Positions 1-7,947 of a stretch of DNA of 64,000 nucleotides are shown in pieces (the stretch's first letter is position 1; each line of letters starts with the position of its first letter). The notes below the pieces were generated by a model. That model did not search any database. It was not told the DNA's origin and worked only from the letters and a program-made list of their open reading frames with translations. This DNA comes from Emcibacter sp048269205. GTDB taxonomy: Bacteria; Pseudomonadota; Alphaproteobacteria; Sphingomonadales; Emcibacteraceae. The position numbers and the translations under genes were made by a program. The stretch is taken from the NCBI RefSeq assembly GCF_048269205.1, contig NZ_JBLXJC010000002.1, positions 310,001 to 374,000 of the forward strand. Reading direction: 5' to 3'.

Positions 1-360
1 GGATTTGGCCAGGTCCCGGAAAATTTCCGGATCCACCAGATGATCGCACATGGTAAGGACGAAATCGCCGTCAATATAGTCCTTGGCGGCATAAACAGAA
101 AGGCCGTTCGGGCGCTGCCATTCCTCATTGACAATATGGGTTATGGACAGGTTGTCCCGTTCGGCAAGCTGGTCAAGAAAGGCACGGACCTTGGTCCCGC
201 GATATCCGGTGACAACATAGATATCGCTAATGCCTCCCTTGACCGCATTGGTGATGACCCGCTCGATCAGGGGAACGCCGACCAGCTCAATGAGCGGCTT
301 GCTTTCCCCCTTTTCGCGGAGCCTGCTGCCCTGACCGGCAGCAACAATCAGGAGTTTCAC
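1..360 (-). CDS. NTP (sugar/inositol-phosphate) nucleotidyltransferase, 3' part missing
   Basis: First 120 codons of a MobA/GlmU-type nucleotidyltransferase; the C-terminus lies outside the window. The N-terminus carries the family signature VAAGQGSRL followed by KPLIELVGVPLI, and later TMCDHLVDP, matching the metal-binding Asp region. The start is GTG at 360, whose GTGA overlaps the TGA of the upstream inositol-3-phosphate synthase, so the two are translationally coupled. From that pairing I infer a cytidylyltransferase acting on inositol 1-phosphate for an inositol-containing phospholipid or related solute. A generic sugar-phosphate nucleotidyltransferase remains possible. A CDP-alcohol phosphatidyltransferase domain or neighbour would lie just off the left edge. 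Confidence 0.8.
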   Translation of the reverse strand, partial: MKLLIVAAGQGSRLREKGESKPLIELVGVPLIERVITNAVKGGISDIYVVTGYRGTKVRAFLDQLAERDNLSITHIVNEEWQRPNGLSVYAAKDYIDGDFVLTMCDHLVDPEIFRDLAKS

Positions 361-1475
361 TCGGCAGCACTCGCCAGTGAACGCTCTGCGATGAATTTTT
401 CTGTCATTTCATACGCCTGATCGTCTGTATACTGAACCGGCGGATGTTTACAGAAATAGGCAGAGGCCGCTGTCAGGATACCGCCCTCGTTGTTGTCGAG
501 AGCCAGTTTACAGCAACGGATCATGTCGATGGCCACACCGGCTGAGTTCGGGCTGTCTTCCACGGACAGGCGCAGTTCCAGGTTCATGGGCACGCCACCG
601 AACAGGTCCCCTTCCATGCGCAGGAAACAGACTTTGTTGTCGTTCTGCCACGGAATATAGTCACTTGGGCCAACATGGATGTTTTCATCATCCAGACGGG
701 CACCGGCAACAGCCTGAACGGCCTCGGTCTTGGACTCTTTCTTGGAGGCCAGACGATCCTGGTTTTTCATGTTCAGGAAGTCGGTGTTTCCGCCGGTGTT
801 CAGCTGGTATGTGCGGTCCAGGACCACGCCGCGCTTTGCGAACAGGTCGGTCAGCGTACGGTGGGTAATGGTCGCGCCCAGCTGTGCTTTGATGTCGTCA
901 CCGACGATCGGCAGGTTGGCATCTTCGAATTTCTTCGCCCATTCCGGATTGGAAGCAATGAAGACCGGCATGTTGTTGATGAAACCAACACCGGCTTCCA
1001 GCGCACATTCGGCATAGAATTTGGCAGCTTCCTCGGAACCCACAGGCATATAGTTGAGCAGGATTTCAGTACCGCTGTCTTTCAGCTCCTTAACGATGCT
1101 TTCCTTGGTGCCCTCTGCAGCGTCGGCCACAACAAAGGTGCGGTTTTCGTCATAGTTGGCCATGTGCGAAGACACGCCGTCGAGGATCTTGCCCATTTTC
1201 ACAATGGTGCCGCTTTTCGGCAGATCACGGTGAAAAACAGTTGTACAGTTGGGTTTTTCAAAGATGGCATCATTGACATCCTTGCCCACTTTGCGCTTGT
1301 CCACATCAAAGGCAGCAACCACCTCGATATCGCAGGGACGGTACCCGGCCACTTCCCAGTGCATCAGACCGGGGACCTTTTTGCCGGCCCGCTCCGGTGT
1401 ATAATAATAGATCCCCTGAATCAGGGAACTTGTACAGTTGCCGATACCGGCGATTGCGATTTTGATTTTAGACAT
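357..1475 (-). CDS. ino1: inositol-3-phosphate synthase
   Basis: Converts glucose 6-phosphate to 1L-myo-inositol 3-phosphate using NAD, in the cytoplasm; first step of inositol lipid synthesis. The N-terminal Rossmann segment reads IKIAIAGIGNCTSSLIQG. Further conserved blocks are LLNYMPVGSEEA, GDDIKAQLGATITHR, and TGGNTDFLNM with SKKESKTEAV. About 372 residues is usual for the prokaryotic form. A GTG lies three codons upstream (1484), but AAGGTGAC sits at proper distance from the ATG at 1475, so I use the latter. It forms an operon with the nucleotidyltransferase overlapping its stop. A terminator-like hairpin in the leader (1560-1605) suggests attenuation. Confidence 0.95.
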   Translation of the reverse strand: MSKIKIAIAGIGNCTSSLIQGIYYYTPERAGKKVPGLMHWEVAGYRPCDIEVVAAFDVDKRKVGKDVNDAIFEKPNCTTVFHRDLPKSGTIVKMGKILDGVSSHMANYDENRTFVVADAAEGTKESIVKELKDSGTEILLNYMPVGSEEAAKFYAECALEAGVGFINNMPVFIASNPEWAKKFEDANLPIVGDDIKAQLGATITHRTLTDLFAKRGVVLDRTYQLNTGGNTDFLNMKNQDRLASKKESKTEAVQAVAGARLDDENIHVGPSDYIPWQNDNKVCFLRMEGDLFGGVPMNLELRLSVEDSPNSAGVAIDMIRCCKLALDNNEGGILTAASAYFCKHPPVQYTDDQAYEMTEKFIAERSLASAAE

Positions 1476-1559
1476 TTTTGTCACCTTATCCTGTCTTTAT
1501 CGTGTTTATTCTTAAATATTGATCTTGGTTATTCTGAATTTTGCCGAAGCTCACAAATT

Positions 1560-1605
1560 AAAAAAGGCCACTATGTTCCCTGGAATCTCTTCAGAAAAGC
1601 GGCCT
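1560..1605 (-). terminator. terminator-like hairpin in the ino1 leader (possible attenuator)
   Basis: Read on the minus strand, AGGCCGC (1605-1599) can pair with GTGGCCT (1571-1565), seven pairs including one G-U, around a 27-nt loop. It is followed directly by TTTTTAATTT. No gene on the minus strand ends here; the element lies about 85 nt upstream of the ino1 start, so it would act in the 5' leader rather than at a gene end. The loop is long and the stem short, so strength is uncertain. Confidence 0.4.
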
Positions 1606-1628
1606 AAAATCACAATTCTACATATATC

Positions 1629-1770
1629 ATATAACTGTAACCGAACAACAATATAACTGTTACATGAAATGATATAATAGGCATGCCTTGTTTTCTATCC
1701 GGCTATCGAGCCATCAGATAGTGTCATCAATGTGGCGTCTCAAGTCGCAAAATCCATGTAACGGTTACAT
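1629..1770. promoter_or_regulatory. GTAAC/GTTAC repeat cluster in the ino1-FKBP divergent region
   Basis: The 396-bp gap between ino1 and the FKBP gene holds a 13-bp direct repeat with one mismatch, ATATAACTGT(A/T)AC, at 1629-1641 and 1651-1663 (22-bp period, two helical turns). It also holds a 7-1-7 inverted repeat ATGTAAC-G-GTTACAT at 1756-1770. The shared TGTAAC/GTTACA core suggests a regulator binding several sites between the divergent genes. The spacing resembles a PHO-box arrangement, but the core is not a clean match. Confidence 0.35.
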
Positions 1771-1871
1771 TCCCCTTCCCACATCTTTCAACATTACGCC
1801 TTGGATATGCCAATCTTTTGCGCTATAGAAAGCGGGTTTTAACAAAATTGCATAAATTATGGAGTTAAGGG

Positions 1872-2396
1872 ATGCCATCGAGCCTCAAATCAGCACTTTC
1901 AACAGCTTTCAAACTGATCACGGTTTTTATGTTAGCCGCAGTCATCACAGGCTGTTCCGAGAGTGGCGAGGAGTCCGGTGACCAGGCTTCGTCAAAAGAG
2001 ACAAAGGAAGACAACGTGTCAGAGTCAAAAAGCTTTCTTGAAGAAAACAAAGACAAACCGGGAGTAAGCGTCACCGCAAGCGGCCTGCAATACAAGGTTC
2101 TGCTGGAAGGAACCGGCAAAAGCCCCGCCGCCACGGATACAGTGACCGTGCACTACGAAGGCACGCTTACAGACGGCACCAAATTCGACAGCTCCTATGA
2201 TCGGGGCACACCGGCCAGCTTTCCCCTGAACCGGGTTATCCGGGGCTGGACCGAAGGCCTGCAGCTGATGAAAGAAGGCGGAAAATACAAATTCTTCATT
2301 CCTTCCGATCTGGCTTATGGCCCCCAGGGCGCCGGTGGCGTGATCGGCCCGAATGAAGACCTGATCTTTACCGTTGAACTGATCCGCGTCAACTAG
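1872..2396 (+). CDS. FKBP-type peptidyl-prolyl cis-trans isomerase, lipoprotein
   Basis: Catalyses cis-trans isomerisation of prolyl bonds, probably in the periplasm anchored to a membrane. A lipoprotein signal peptide ends in VITGC (Cys28), followed by a charged acidic linker. The C-terminal half (about 70-174) is one FKBP domain with VTVHYEGTL, GTKFDSSYDRG, VIRGWTEGLQLMKEG, and AYGP. GGAG followed by TTAAGGG precedes the ATG. The domain is standard; only the short acidic linker is individual. The next gene begins nine bases after the stop, so they are probably co-transcribed. Confidence 0.92.
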   Translation: MPSSLKSALSTAFKLITVFMLAAVITGCSESGEESGDQASSKETKEDNVSESKSFLEENKDKPGVSVTASGLQYKVLLEGTGKSPAATDTVTVHYEGTLTDGTKFDSSYDRGTPASFPLNRVIRGWTEGLQLMKEGGKYKFFIPSDLAYGPQGAGGVIGPNEDLIFTVELIRVN

Positions 2397-2404
2397 ACCA
2401 CATT

Positions 2405-2809
2405 ATGATTTTCTGGCGGCTCTTTTTCGTTATTTCAGCCCTGAACGGCTTTTTTGCCGTACTGCTGGGCGCCGCCGGGAGCCATATTTTTTCATCCAGA
2501 ATGATTGAAGGGGGCTCTGCTCTCTTCAGTCTCGCCAGCCAATATCACATGTGGCACAGCCTCGCCCTGCTGGGCTTGAGCCTTTTTTCCCTGAAACAAT
2601 CCCCCTGCAAAGATATAATCCCCCGGATCAGCGCCCTGTTTTTCCTGATAGGGATCATACTGTTCAGTGGAAATCTTTATGTCCGGGCCTTCAACGATCC
2701 CTATAGCCTGTCCTTCCTGATCCCCATCGGAGGCACATTCCTGATGGCAGGCTGGCTGATCCTGGCGCTGTCAGTGATCTGTATCGGCAAAAACATTACA
2801 TTGAAATGA
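2405..2809 (+). CDS. DUF423 family membrane protein
   Basis: A 134-residue protein with four predicted membrane helices. It has the DUF423 pattern: a small N-terminal helix ending in LGAAGSH, then SLASQYHMWHSLALLGL, then GNLYVRAF and a terminal helix. Function in the family is unknown. It starts eight bases after the FKBP stop, which suggests a short two-gene operon. No clear U-rich terminator follows it. Confidence 0.85.
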   Translation: MIFWRLFFVISALNGFFAVLLGAAGSHIFSSRMIEGGSALFSLASQYHMWHSLALLGLSLFSLKQSPCKDIIPRISALFFLIGIILFSGNLYVRAFNDPYSLSFLIPIGGTFLMAGWLILALSVICIGKNITLK

Positions 2810-2820
2810 AATGAAGGTTC

Positions 2821-2919
2821 AGACGGCCCCGGAGTGCATCATGCACAAGATGTGGGGGAGGGGATTTTGCTACATAAGGTCCCGGGACCGTCTAACTCGG
2901 AAACCGGTATTTACCGGTT
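2821..2919 (-). ncRNA. candidate structured RNA (nested stems)
   Basis: On the minus strand AGACGGTCCCGG (2893-2882) pairs over all 12 positions with CCGGGGCCGTCT (2832-2821), using one U-G wobble. Read on the plus strand the same position is an A-C mismatch, which favours a minus-strand RNA. Inside lies a second hairpin, GTGCAT-G-ATGCAC (2846-2834), and a C-rich single-stranded stretch CCCCTCCCCC. Just 5' is a third hairpin, AACCGGTA-AA-TACCGGTT (2919-2902). It could be the structured 3' end of the downstream-reading kinase operon or an independent small RNA. No known family was recognised. Confidence 0.35.
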
Positions 2920-3035
2920 CATAACTCTTGATACGTCGTAGCCAGAAATAAACTTTCGCTTTTATTCACAGCTTCGTTGTCTTGAAGTAAATATAGTGCT
3001 GTGAAACTGAACGGCCCATGAACGGACACTGAAAA

Positions 3036-4376
3036 TCAGAAAACAGCGGCCGGCAAACTAATTTTCACACGCAATCCCGCGTCGCCACCGGCCTTTTCCC
3101 CTGCCCGATTTTCTTCCAGAATGATCTCCCCGCCATAAAGGTCCACCAGGTCCCGGACAATTGAAAGTCCCAGACCGGTGCCGGGCTTTTCTTCGTCCAG
3201 TCTGCCACCGCGCATAAAGGCGGCGTCCCTTTCCGCAGGATCAATACCCGGACCGTCATCTGCGATCTCCAGATCAAGGGTATCCTGATGGCGTGCACAA
3301 CGGACGACAATTTTCTTCCTTGCCCATTTCCCGGCATTTTCCAGAATATTGCCGAGGATCTCCTCCAGATCCTGCCGCTCTCCCCTGAAGACAAGAGGCT
3401 CCTCCGCCTCCCCGACCTGCACGTCAAACTCCTTGTCGCGGTAAATCACTCCCATGGCCCGGCAGAGATCCCTCAGCACCGGCATCACTTCCGTCCGGCT
3501 GCTGATAACCTTTGCACTGGCCGCTGCCCGGGCGCGATGAAGATAATGATCCACATGCCGGCGCATGGCATTGACCTGCCTGACCACCACTTCGGAAAAA
3601 TTGCCCGTTTTCTGCAAACTCGCCTCGTTCAGAAGAATAGCCAACGGCGTTTTCAAGGCGTGAGCCAGATTGCCTACCTGGGTTCGGGAGCGCTCTATCA
3701 CCTCGTCGTTATGATCCAGCAGCGCGTTCAACTCGTCGGCCATGGGCTGGATTTCCGACGGAAAATCATCCGGCAACCGGTTGTCAGTCCCCCGCCGGAT
3801 ACGGCTCAGGGAGTCCCGCACCTTGCGCAGGGGCTGCAGACCGAAAAACAGTTGCAGCAACGAGGCCGCGATCAGGCCGCTGCCCAGTATCCCCAGCGAC
3901 CAGAACAGGATATTGTCAAACTGCGCTGACTGGGCCTCCAGCTCATGTTTATTGATGGCCACAGTATAGCGAAACACCGTATCGGAACCTGCAATGGTAA
4001 TATCCCGGTCCAGGGCGCGCAGGGACTGTCCCTCCGGGCCGGTGAGATCATAGAAAACCGGGCTTGAAGCTTCCCTGTCAAGGTCGGGAGACAGGCTTTC
4101 GTCCCACAGGGATCGTGACCTGTAGGGATCGGAATCCTTGGCGGAAATCTGCCAGTACCAGCCGGAATAAGGTTGCTCGAAGCGGGGTTCGGACAGGGCC
4201 CGGTAAAGATTCAGGTCTTCCTCGAACTCGATGCCGCTGATCCCGATCAGACTGTCCATGACGCCGCTGAGACGTTCGTCCAGATTCTGTTCGATGATCC
4301 CCCGGAAGGTGAGCGAGAGCACATAGCCGCCAATCAACAGGACAAGAACCGTCCAGACTGCGGAAACCACCAGCAA
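3036..4376 (-). CDS. PhoQ-like sensor histidine kinase
   Basis: Membrane sensor kinase of the operon PepSY-regulator-kinase. Counting from the TTG at 4376: TM1 is about residues 1-22, a periplasmic domain follows, TM2 is about 157-179, then a HAMP-like linker. The dimerisation/phosphoacceptor motif is NLAHALKTPL with His239, and the ATPase domain has NILENAGKWA, ADDGPGID and GTGLGLSIV. No ATG or GTG exists between the in-frame stop at 4436 and TM1. The TTG removes the conserved basic SLWFR stretch before TM1, whereas an ATA at 4427-4425 lies after GGAG...GGGG and would give a typical N-terminus. The true start is therefore uncertain. Confidence 0.9.
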   Translation of the reverse strand: MLVVSAVWTVLVLLIGGYVLSLTFRGIIEQNLDERLSGVMDSLIGISGIEFEEDLNLYRALSEPRFEQPYSGWYWQISAKDSDPYRSRSLWDESLSPDLDREASSPVFYDLTGPEGQSLRALDRDITIAGSDTVFRYTVAINKHELEAQSAQFDNILFWSLGILGSGLIAASLLQLFFGLQPLRKVRDSLSRIRRGTDNRLPDDFPSEIQPMADELNALLDHNDEVIERSRTQVGNLAHALKTPLAILLNEASLQKTGNFSEVVVRQVNAMRRHVDHYLHRARAAASAKVISSRTEVMPVLRDLCRAMGVIYRDKEFDVQVGEAEEPLVFRGERQDLEEILGNILENAGKWARKKIVVRCARHQDTLDLEIADDGPGIDPAERDAAFMRGGRLDEEKPGTGLGLSIVRDLVDLYGGEIILEENRAGEKAGGDAGLRVKISLPAAVF

Positions 4377-4433
4377 CCGGAACCACAGCGACTTGTTTTG
4401 TCGGTGTTGCGCGGAAAAAAGTCCTATTGTCCC

Positions 4434-5117
4434 CTACTCCTCGTTGACCTGTTCATCCTCCGGTTCGACGAGCTGATAGCCCATGCCCCGGATGGTTTTC
4501 AGAATATTCACCCCCAGTTTCTTCCGGATGCGGGTGACAAAGACCTCAATAGTGTTGGAGTCCCGGTCGAAATCCTGATCATAAATATGTTCGGTAAGTT
4601 CCGTCCTGGATATGACCTTTTCCGGATGGTGCATCATATAGCTGAGAAGCTTGTATTCCTGCGCCGTCAGCTTGACCGGGGAGCCACCCACTGTCACCCG
4701 GCTGGTGCTCGTATTCAGTGTCACCGTACCGCAGGAAAGTTCTGGCGAAGCCTTGCCGGCAGCCCGGCGGATCAAGGCGCGAACCCGGGCCAGAACTTCT
4801 TCGACCTTGAAAGGCTTGGTCACATAATCATCGGCGCCGGCATCAAGTCCGGCCACTTTCTCGGACCATTCATCCCGCGCGGTCAAGACCAGAACCGGTG
4901 TCTCAACCCCATGGTTGCGCCATTTCCTGAGAACGCTCAGACCATCGATCACCGGAAGGCCGAGATCGAGAATAATGGCATCGTAACTTTCTGTTTCTCC
5001 CAGAAAGTGACCATCCTCCCCGTCAAACGAGGTATCAACGGCATAGCCGCCGTCTTCCAGAATGGCTTTCATCTGGCGGGACAGGTCTTTATCGTCTTCA
5101 ACCAGCAGCAATCTCAT
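4434..5117 (-). CDS. OmpR/PhoP-family response regulator
   Basis: Two-domain DNA-binding regulator, partner of the kinase that follows. The receiver domain has the acidic pair D8-D9, phosphoacceptor D51 in ILDLGLP, and K101 in VTKPF. The C-terminal winged helix contains LTAQEYKLLSYMM and SNTIEVFVTRIRKKLG. The start ATG at 5117 overlaps the stop of the PepSY gene as ATGA, so translation is coupled. The stop is 57 bases before the annotated kinase start, but almost touches the kinase frame if the ATA start is used. Confidence 0.95.
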   Translation of the reverse strand: MRLLLVEDDKDLSRQMKAILEDGGYAVDTSFDGEDGHFLGETESYDAIILDLGLPVIDGLSVLRKWRNHGVETPVLVLTARDEWSEKVAGLDAGADDYVTKPFKVEEVLARVRALIRRAAGKASPELSCGTVTLNTSTSRVTVGGSPVKLTAQEYKLLSYMMHHPEKVISRTELTEHIYDQDFDRDSNTIEVFVTRIRKKLGVNILKTIRGMGYQLVEPEDEQVNEE

Positions 5118-5563
5118 TTCTTGTTTCTCCCCTGAACACGCAAAACGGTCGCATCCCTGGCATTGAGTGTCACGTCCAGCAGGCGGCCGTCTTCGGTCAG
5201 TACCTTGACAACATAAAGATAGGGAACATTCCTGTTGTTCAGTTCCAGAAGCTGCACATCCACGATCCGGCCCGGGTAGGACTGTTTGACAGTCCTGCGG
5301 ATACGGCTCAGAGACACGATTTCGCCATTACGCACGGCCTGCTGCACCCGGTCATGTCCTGAAAAAGGCGCTGTCTCCCGCTTGCTTGTGGGTTTCATGC
5401 GCTGCATGACACTGGGTTGGCGTCTCTGGGAAGGAACGGTCTGGATGATGGCATTCTGGGCCAGGGCAACAGAAACAGGCGCAAACGCATGGCATAGCCC
5501 CGAACCGGACAGTGCCAGAACAAGAATAAGAACCGTTATTCTGCCTGTTTTTAGAATTCCCAT
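5114..5563 (-). CDS. exported PepSY-domain protein
   Basis: A 149-residue protein with an N-terminal signal peptide (hydrophobic core ILVLALSGSGLCHA). It has a C-terminal PepSY-type segment of about 75-145: a helix, then YPGRIVDVQLLELNN, then YLYVVKVLTEDGRLLDVTLNA. PepSY proteins are found beside two-component systems and peptidases, often as periplasmic modulators. Here the gene is first in an operon with the regulator (ATGA overlap) and kinase, so I infer a sensory or feedback role for that system. Confidence 0.85.
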   Translation of the reverse strand: MGILKTGRITVLILVLALSGSGLCHAFAPVSVALAQNAIIQTVPSQRRQPSVMQRMKPTSKRETAPFSGHDRVQQAVRNGEIVSLSRIRRTVKQSYPGRIVDVQLLELNNRNVPYLYVVKVLTEDGRLLDVTLNARDATVLRVQGRNKK

Positions 5564-5693
5564 ACAACCCTTTTACAGCGGCATCTCTTAATCCGGGATG
5601 AATGCCCCGGTACCGCCAAACAAACCGCCAGGCAATAAAATATACAAGCTTTCCCAACCTGCAAAGCATTTCCGGGTGATTTCCGAGAGACTT

Positions 5694-6725
5694 TTACCTG
5701 ACGCCCAGCCTGTCTTGCAGGACAGAATTGGTTGTCGTATAGCCGCCGGCTATTTTCTGATCGGGATAGGCATATTTGAATGCCGCGTGCGCCATTACCG
5801 CTGCTTCATAAAAACCAGTCAGGATAAGCTTCAGCTTCCCGGGATAGACACAGACATCCCCCACGGCAAAAATACCATCCGTCGCGGTCATGAAGGTGGA
5901 CGGATCAACCTCCACATTGTTCCTGGCCAGGTTAAGCCCCCAGTCCGCAATGGGACCGAGACTGATCTTGAGCCCCAGGAAAGGAAGCAGATAATCGCAG
6001 GAGACCTGGACTTCCCCGCCGTCCTTTTTCCGGATTGTTACCCTTTCCAGTTGCCCGTTTATCCCGTCAAGGGCACAGACCTCCCCGATCATAAGATCAA
6101 TCAGTCCCTCCTCTGCCAGTTGCCGGACCCGGAGAGCAGAATCCGGCGATCCCCTGAATTCCGGCCGCCGGTGTACGAGAGTGATTTTCTGCGCCAGCGG
6201 CTGCAAATTCATTGTCCAGTCGAGGGCGGAATCACCACCGCCTACAATAACCAGGCGCTCCCCCCTGAAATGTTCCATTTTATGAACCGCATAGCGTATG
6301 GACAGCTCCTCATAAACCTGCAGGTCCTTGTAAGGCGGCTTTTTCGGCACAAAACTTCCTGCCCCGCCAGCCACAACCACTACCGGTGCCGTAACCTCAA
6401 CCCCCTGGTTTGTGGTGATACGCCAGTGCCCGTTGTCCAGCCTGTCCAGAGAAGAGGCCTGTTGATTGAAATGAAAAACCGGTTCAAACGGGCTGCTTTG
6501 TTCAATTAGATTGTCAATGAGTTCCTGCCCTGTGACCCGCGGGCGCGAGGGAATGTCATAAATCGGCTTTTCCGGATAGAGTTCGGTACATTGCCCGCCC
6601 GGCCGGTCAAGGTTGTCAATCAGATGGCACTTCATCCCCAGAAGACCGGCCTCGAACACCGCGAACAGCCCCACAGGACCCGCACCGATAATAATCATAT
6701 CTGTCTTGTATGTTCCCTCTCCCAT
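5694..6725 (-). CDS. ferredoxin--NADP reductase (thioredoxin-reductase-like)
   Basis: FAD/NADPH oxidoreductase of the TrxR-like FNR family. The N-terminal FAD site is MIIIGAGPVGLFAVFEAGLLG, followed by DNLDRPGGQC and YPEKPIYDIP. The NADPH site is LVIVGGGDSALDW with HRRPEFRG, and FAVGDVCVYPGKLKLI lies near the C-terminus. There is no CxxC redox pair, which separates it from thioredoxin reductase. AAGGAG six bases before ATG 6725 fixes the start; the frame remains open 20 codons further up without a comparable site. It probably supplies reduced ferredoxin or flavodoxin; no ferredoxin gene is adjacent. Confidence 0.9.
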   Translation of the reverse strand: MGEGTYKTDMIIIGAGPVGLFAVFEAGLLGMKCHLIDNLDRPGGQCTELYPEKPIYDIPSRPRVTGQELIDNLIEQSSPFEPVFHFNQQASSLDRLDNGHWRITTNQGVEVTAPVVVVAGGAGSFVPKKPPYKDLQVYEELSIRYAVHKMEHFRGERLVIVGGGDSALDWTMNLQPLAQKITLVHRRPEFRGSPDSALRVRQLAEEGLIDLMIGEVCALDGINGQLERVTIRKKDGGEVQVSCDYLLPFLGLKISLGPIADWGLNLARNNVEVDPSTFMTATDGIFAVGDVCVYPGKLKLILTGFYEAAVMAHAAFKYAYPDQKIAGGYTTTNSVLQDRLGVR

Positions 6726-6819
6726 GCCGGGCTCCTTATATTTTTTGACTGAGACGCACACAACCAGGGTACTTAAATGGAACAACTAATATGCAGATTT
6801 TACTTGGTTGCGAGCCCAA

Positions 6820-6860
6820 AAACCAGTGTAAAAGCCCCCAAACCAGTGTAAAAGAGACTC
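6820..6860. repeat. tandem 20-bp direct repeat upstream of the beta-helix gene
   Basis: AAACCAGTGTAAAAG occurs twice, beginning at 6820 and 6840, a period of 20 bp. It lies in the short divergent gap between the reductase and the beta-helix protein, about 50 bp before the latter's start. The position and helical-turn period suggest a regulator site, but a slippage duplication is equally possible. Confidence 0.4.
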
Positions 6861-6906
6861 CCGGGGTTCACCGGACAAGTGGTTGGCAAACGGCAGGGGA
6901 GAAACC

Positions 6907-7908
6907 ATGCAACCCAAAATCCGATACCGCGCCTTGAAACTGGTTAGCGCCACCTGCTGGCTGATGCTGGCGGGCGCCGCGGCGGCTCATGCCGCCATTT
7001 TGCATGTTGGACCGTCCCGCGACTATAAAACGCCGTCCGCAGCATTGAAAATTGCAGAGGACGATGACGTGATTTTCATTGATGAAGGCCTCTACAACGG
7101 TGATGAAGCCATCATTTCCCGGAACAACCTGAAAATTATCGGCCTCGGTCAGGCGCCCCGTATTACAGCACCCGAAAAGATCAAGAACCGCAAGGCCATC
7201 TGGGTGATCAACGGTGACAATGTGACCATCCGCAACCTGGAGCTTTCGGGTGCGCAGGTCCCGGACCGTAACGGCGCCGCCATCCGTCACCAGGGTGGCC
7301 TGCTCATCCTTGAAAAGCTGAAAGTCCATGACAATGAGATGGGAATTCTGACGAGCAACAAGAAAGAGGCGAAACTGATCATCCGGGATTCGGAAGTTTA
7401 CAACAATACCCAGGACTACTACACGACCGGAAAACTGTCCCACAATATCTATGTGGGGACCATTGCGGAATTTCTGATGGAAGACAGTGTCGTCTATGGC
7501 GCCCGCACCGGCCACAATGTGAAAAGCAGGGCAAAAAAGAATATCATCCGGCAATGCGTCATTTCCGACACCAATGACTTTTCAGCAAGCTATCTGATCG
7601 ATTTGCCCAACGGTGGCGACGCCCTGGTGGAAAGTTGCACCTTGATCAAGGGAAAGGCGAGCGAAAACAACGCCCTGATCAGCTACGGCGCAGAGAACAG
7701 GAAGCAGGAAGGCAACAGCCTGACCCTCAAAAACATTGTCGCCCGGGCGGACGGCGGCAACCGGATACTGTTGCGTAACCACAGCATGACGTCCCCGGTT
7801 CTGGAAAACAATCAACTGGAAAATATTTCCGGAGAATCCGATCAGGACTTAGAGATATCTGACTTTTTCGACAATCTCCTGTATAAGATCAGGAAATGGC
7901 TGCAATAA
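6907..7908 (+). CDS. exported right-handed beta-helix repeat protein
   Basis: A 333-residue secreted protein with a signal peptide ending near AAAAHA. It then has a parallel beta-helix of the NosD/pectin-lyase-like type: repeated short strands such as NNLKIIGLG, DNVTIRNLELSG, and AKLIIRDSEVYNN. AGGGGAG five bases before ATG 6907 sets the start. No lyase catalytic set could be recognised, so binding or periplasmic carbohydrate processing is only a possibility. It is the first of a plus-strand run with the VanZ-like protein and MscS channel (gap 39 bases). Confidence 0.8.
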   Translation: MQPKIRYRALKLVSATCWLMLAGAAAAHAAILHVGPSRDYKTPSAALKIAEDDDVIFIDEGLYNGDEAIISRNNLKIIGLGQAPRITAPEKIKNRKAIWVINGDNVTIRNLELSGAQVPDRNGAAIRHQGGLLILEKLKVHDNEMGILTSNKKEAKLIIRDSEVYNNTQDYYTTGKLSHNIYVGTIAEFLMEDSVVYGARTGHNVKSRAKKNIIRQCVISDTNDFSASYLIDLPNGGDALVESCTLIKGKASENNALISYGAENRKQEGNSLTLKNIVARADGGNRILLRNHSMTSPVLENNQLENISGESDQDLEISDFFDNLLYKIRKWLQ

Positions 7909-7947
7909 GTCCCGAAGACGGACACAGGTAAGGGGATATCCAGGGTC

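Noticed and set aside
675..1607. Long plus-strand frame opposite ino1
   Set aside because: Antisense shadow of a confidently assigned gene; no ribosome-binding site and no family pattern.
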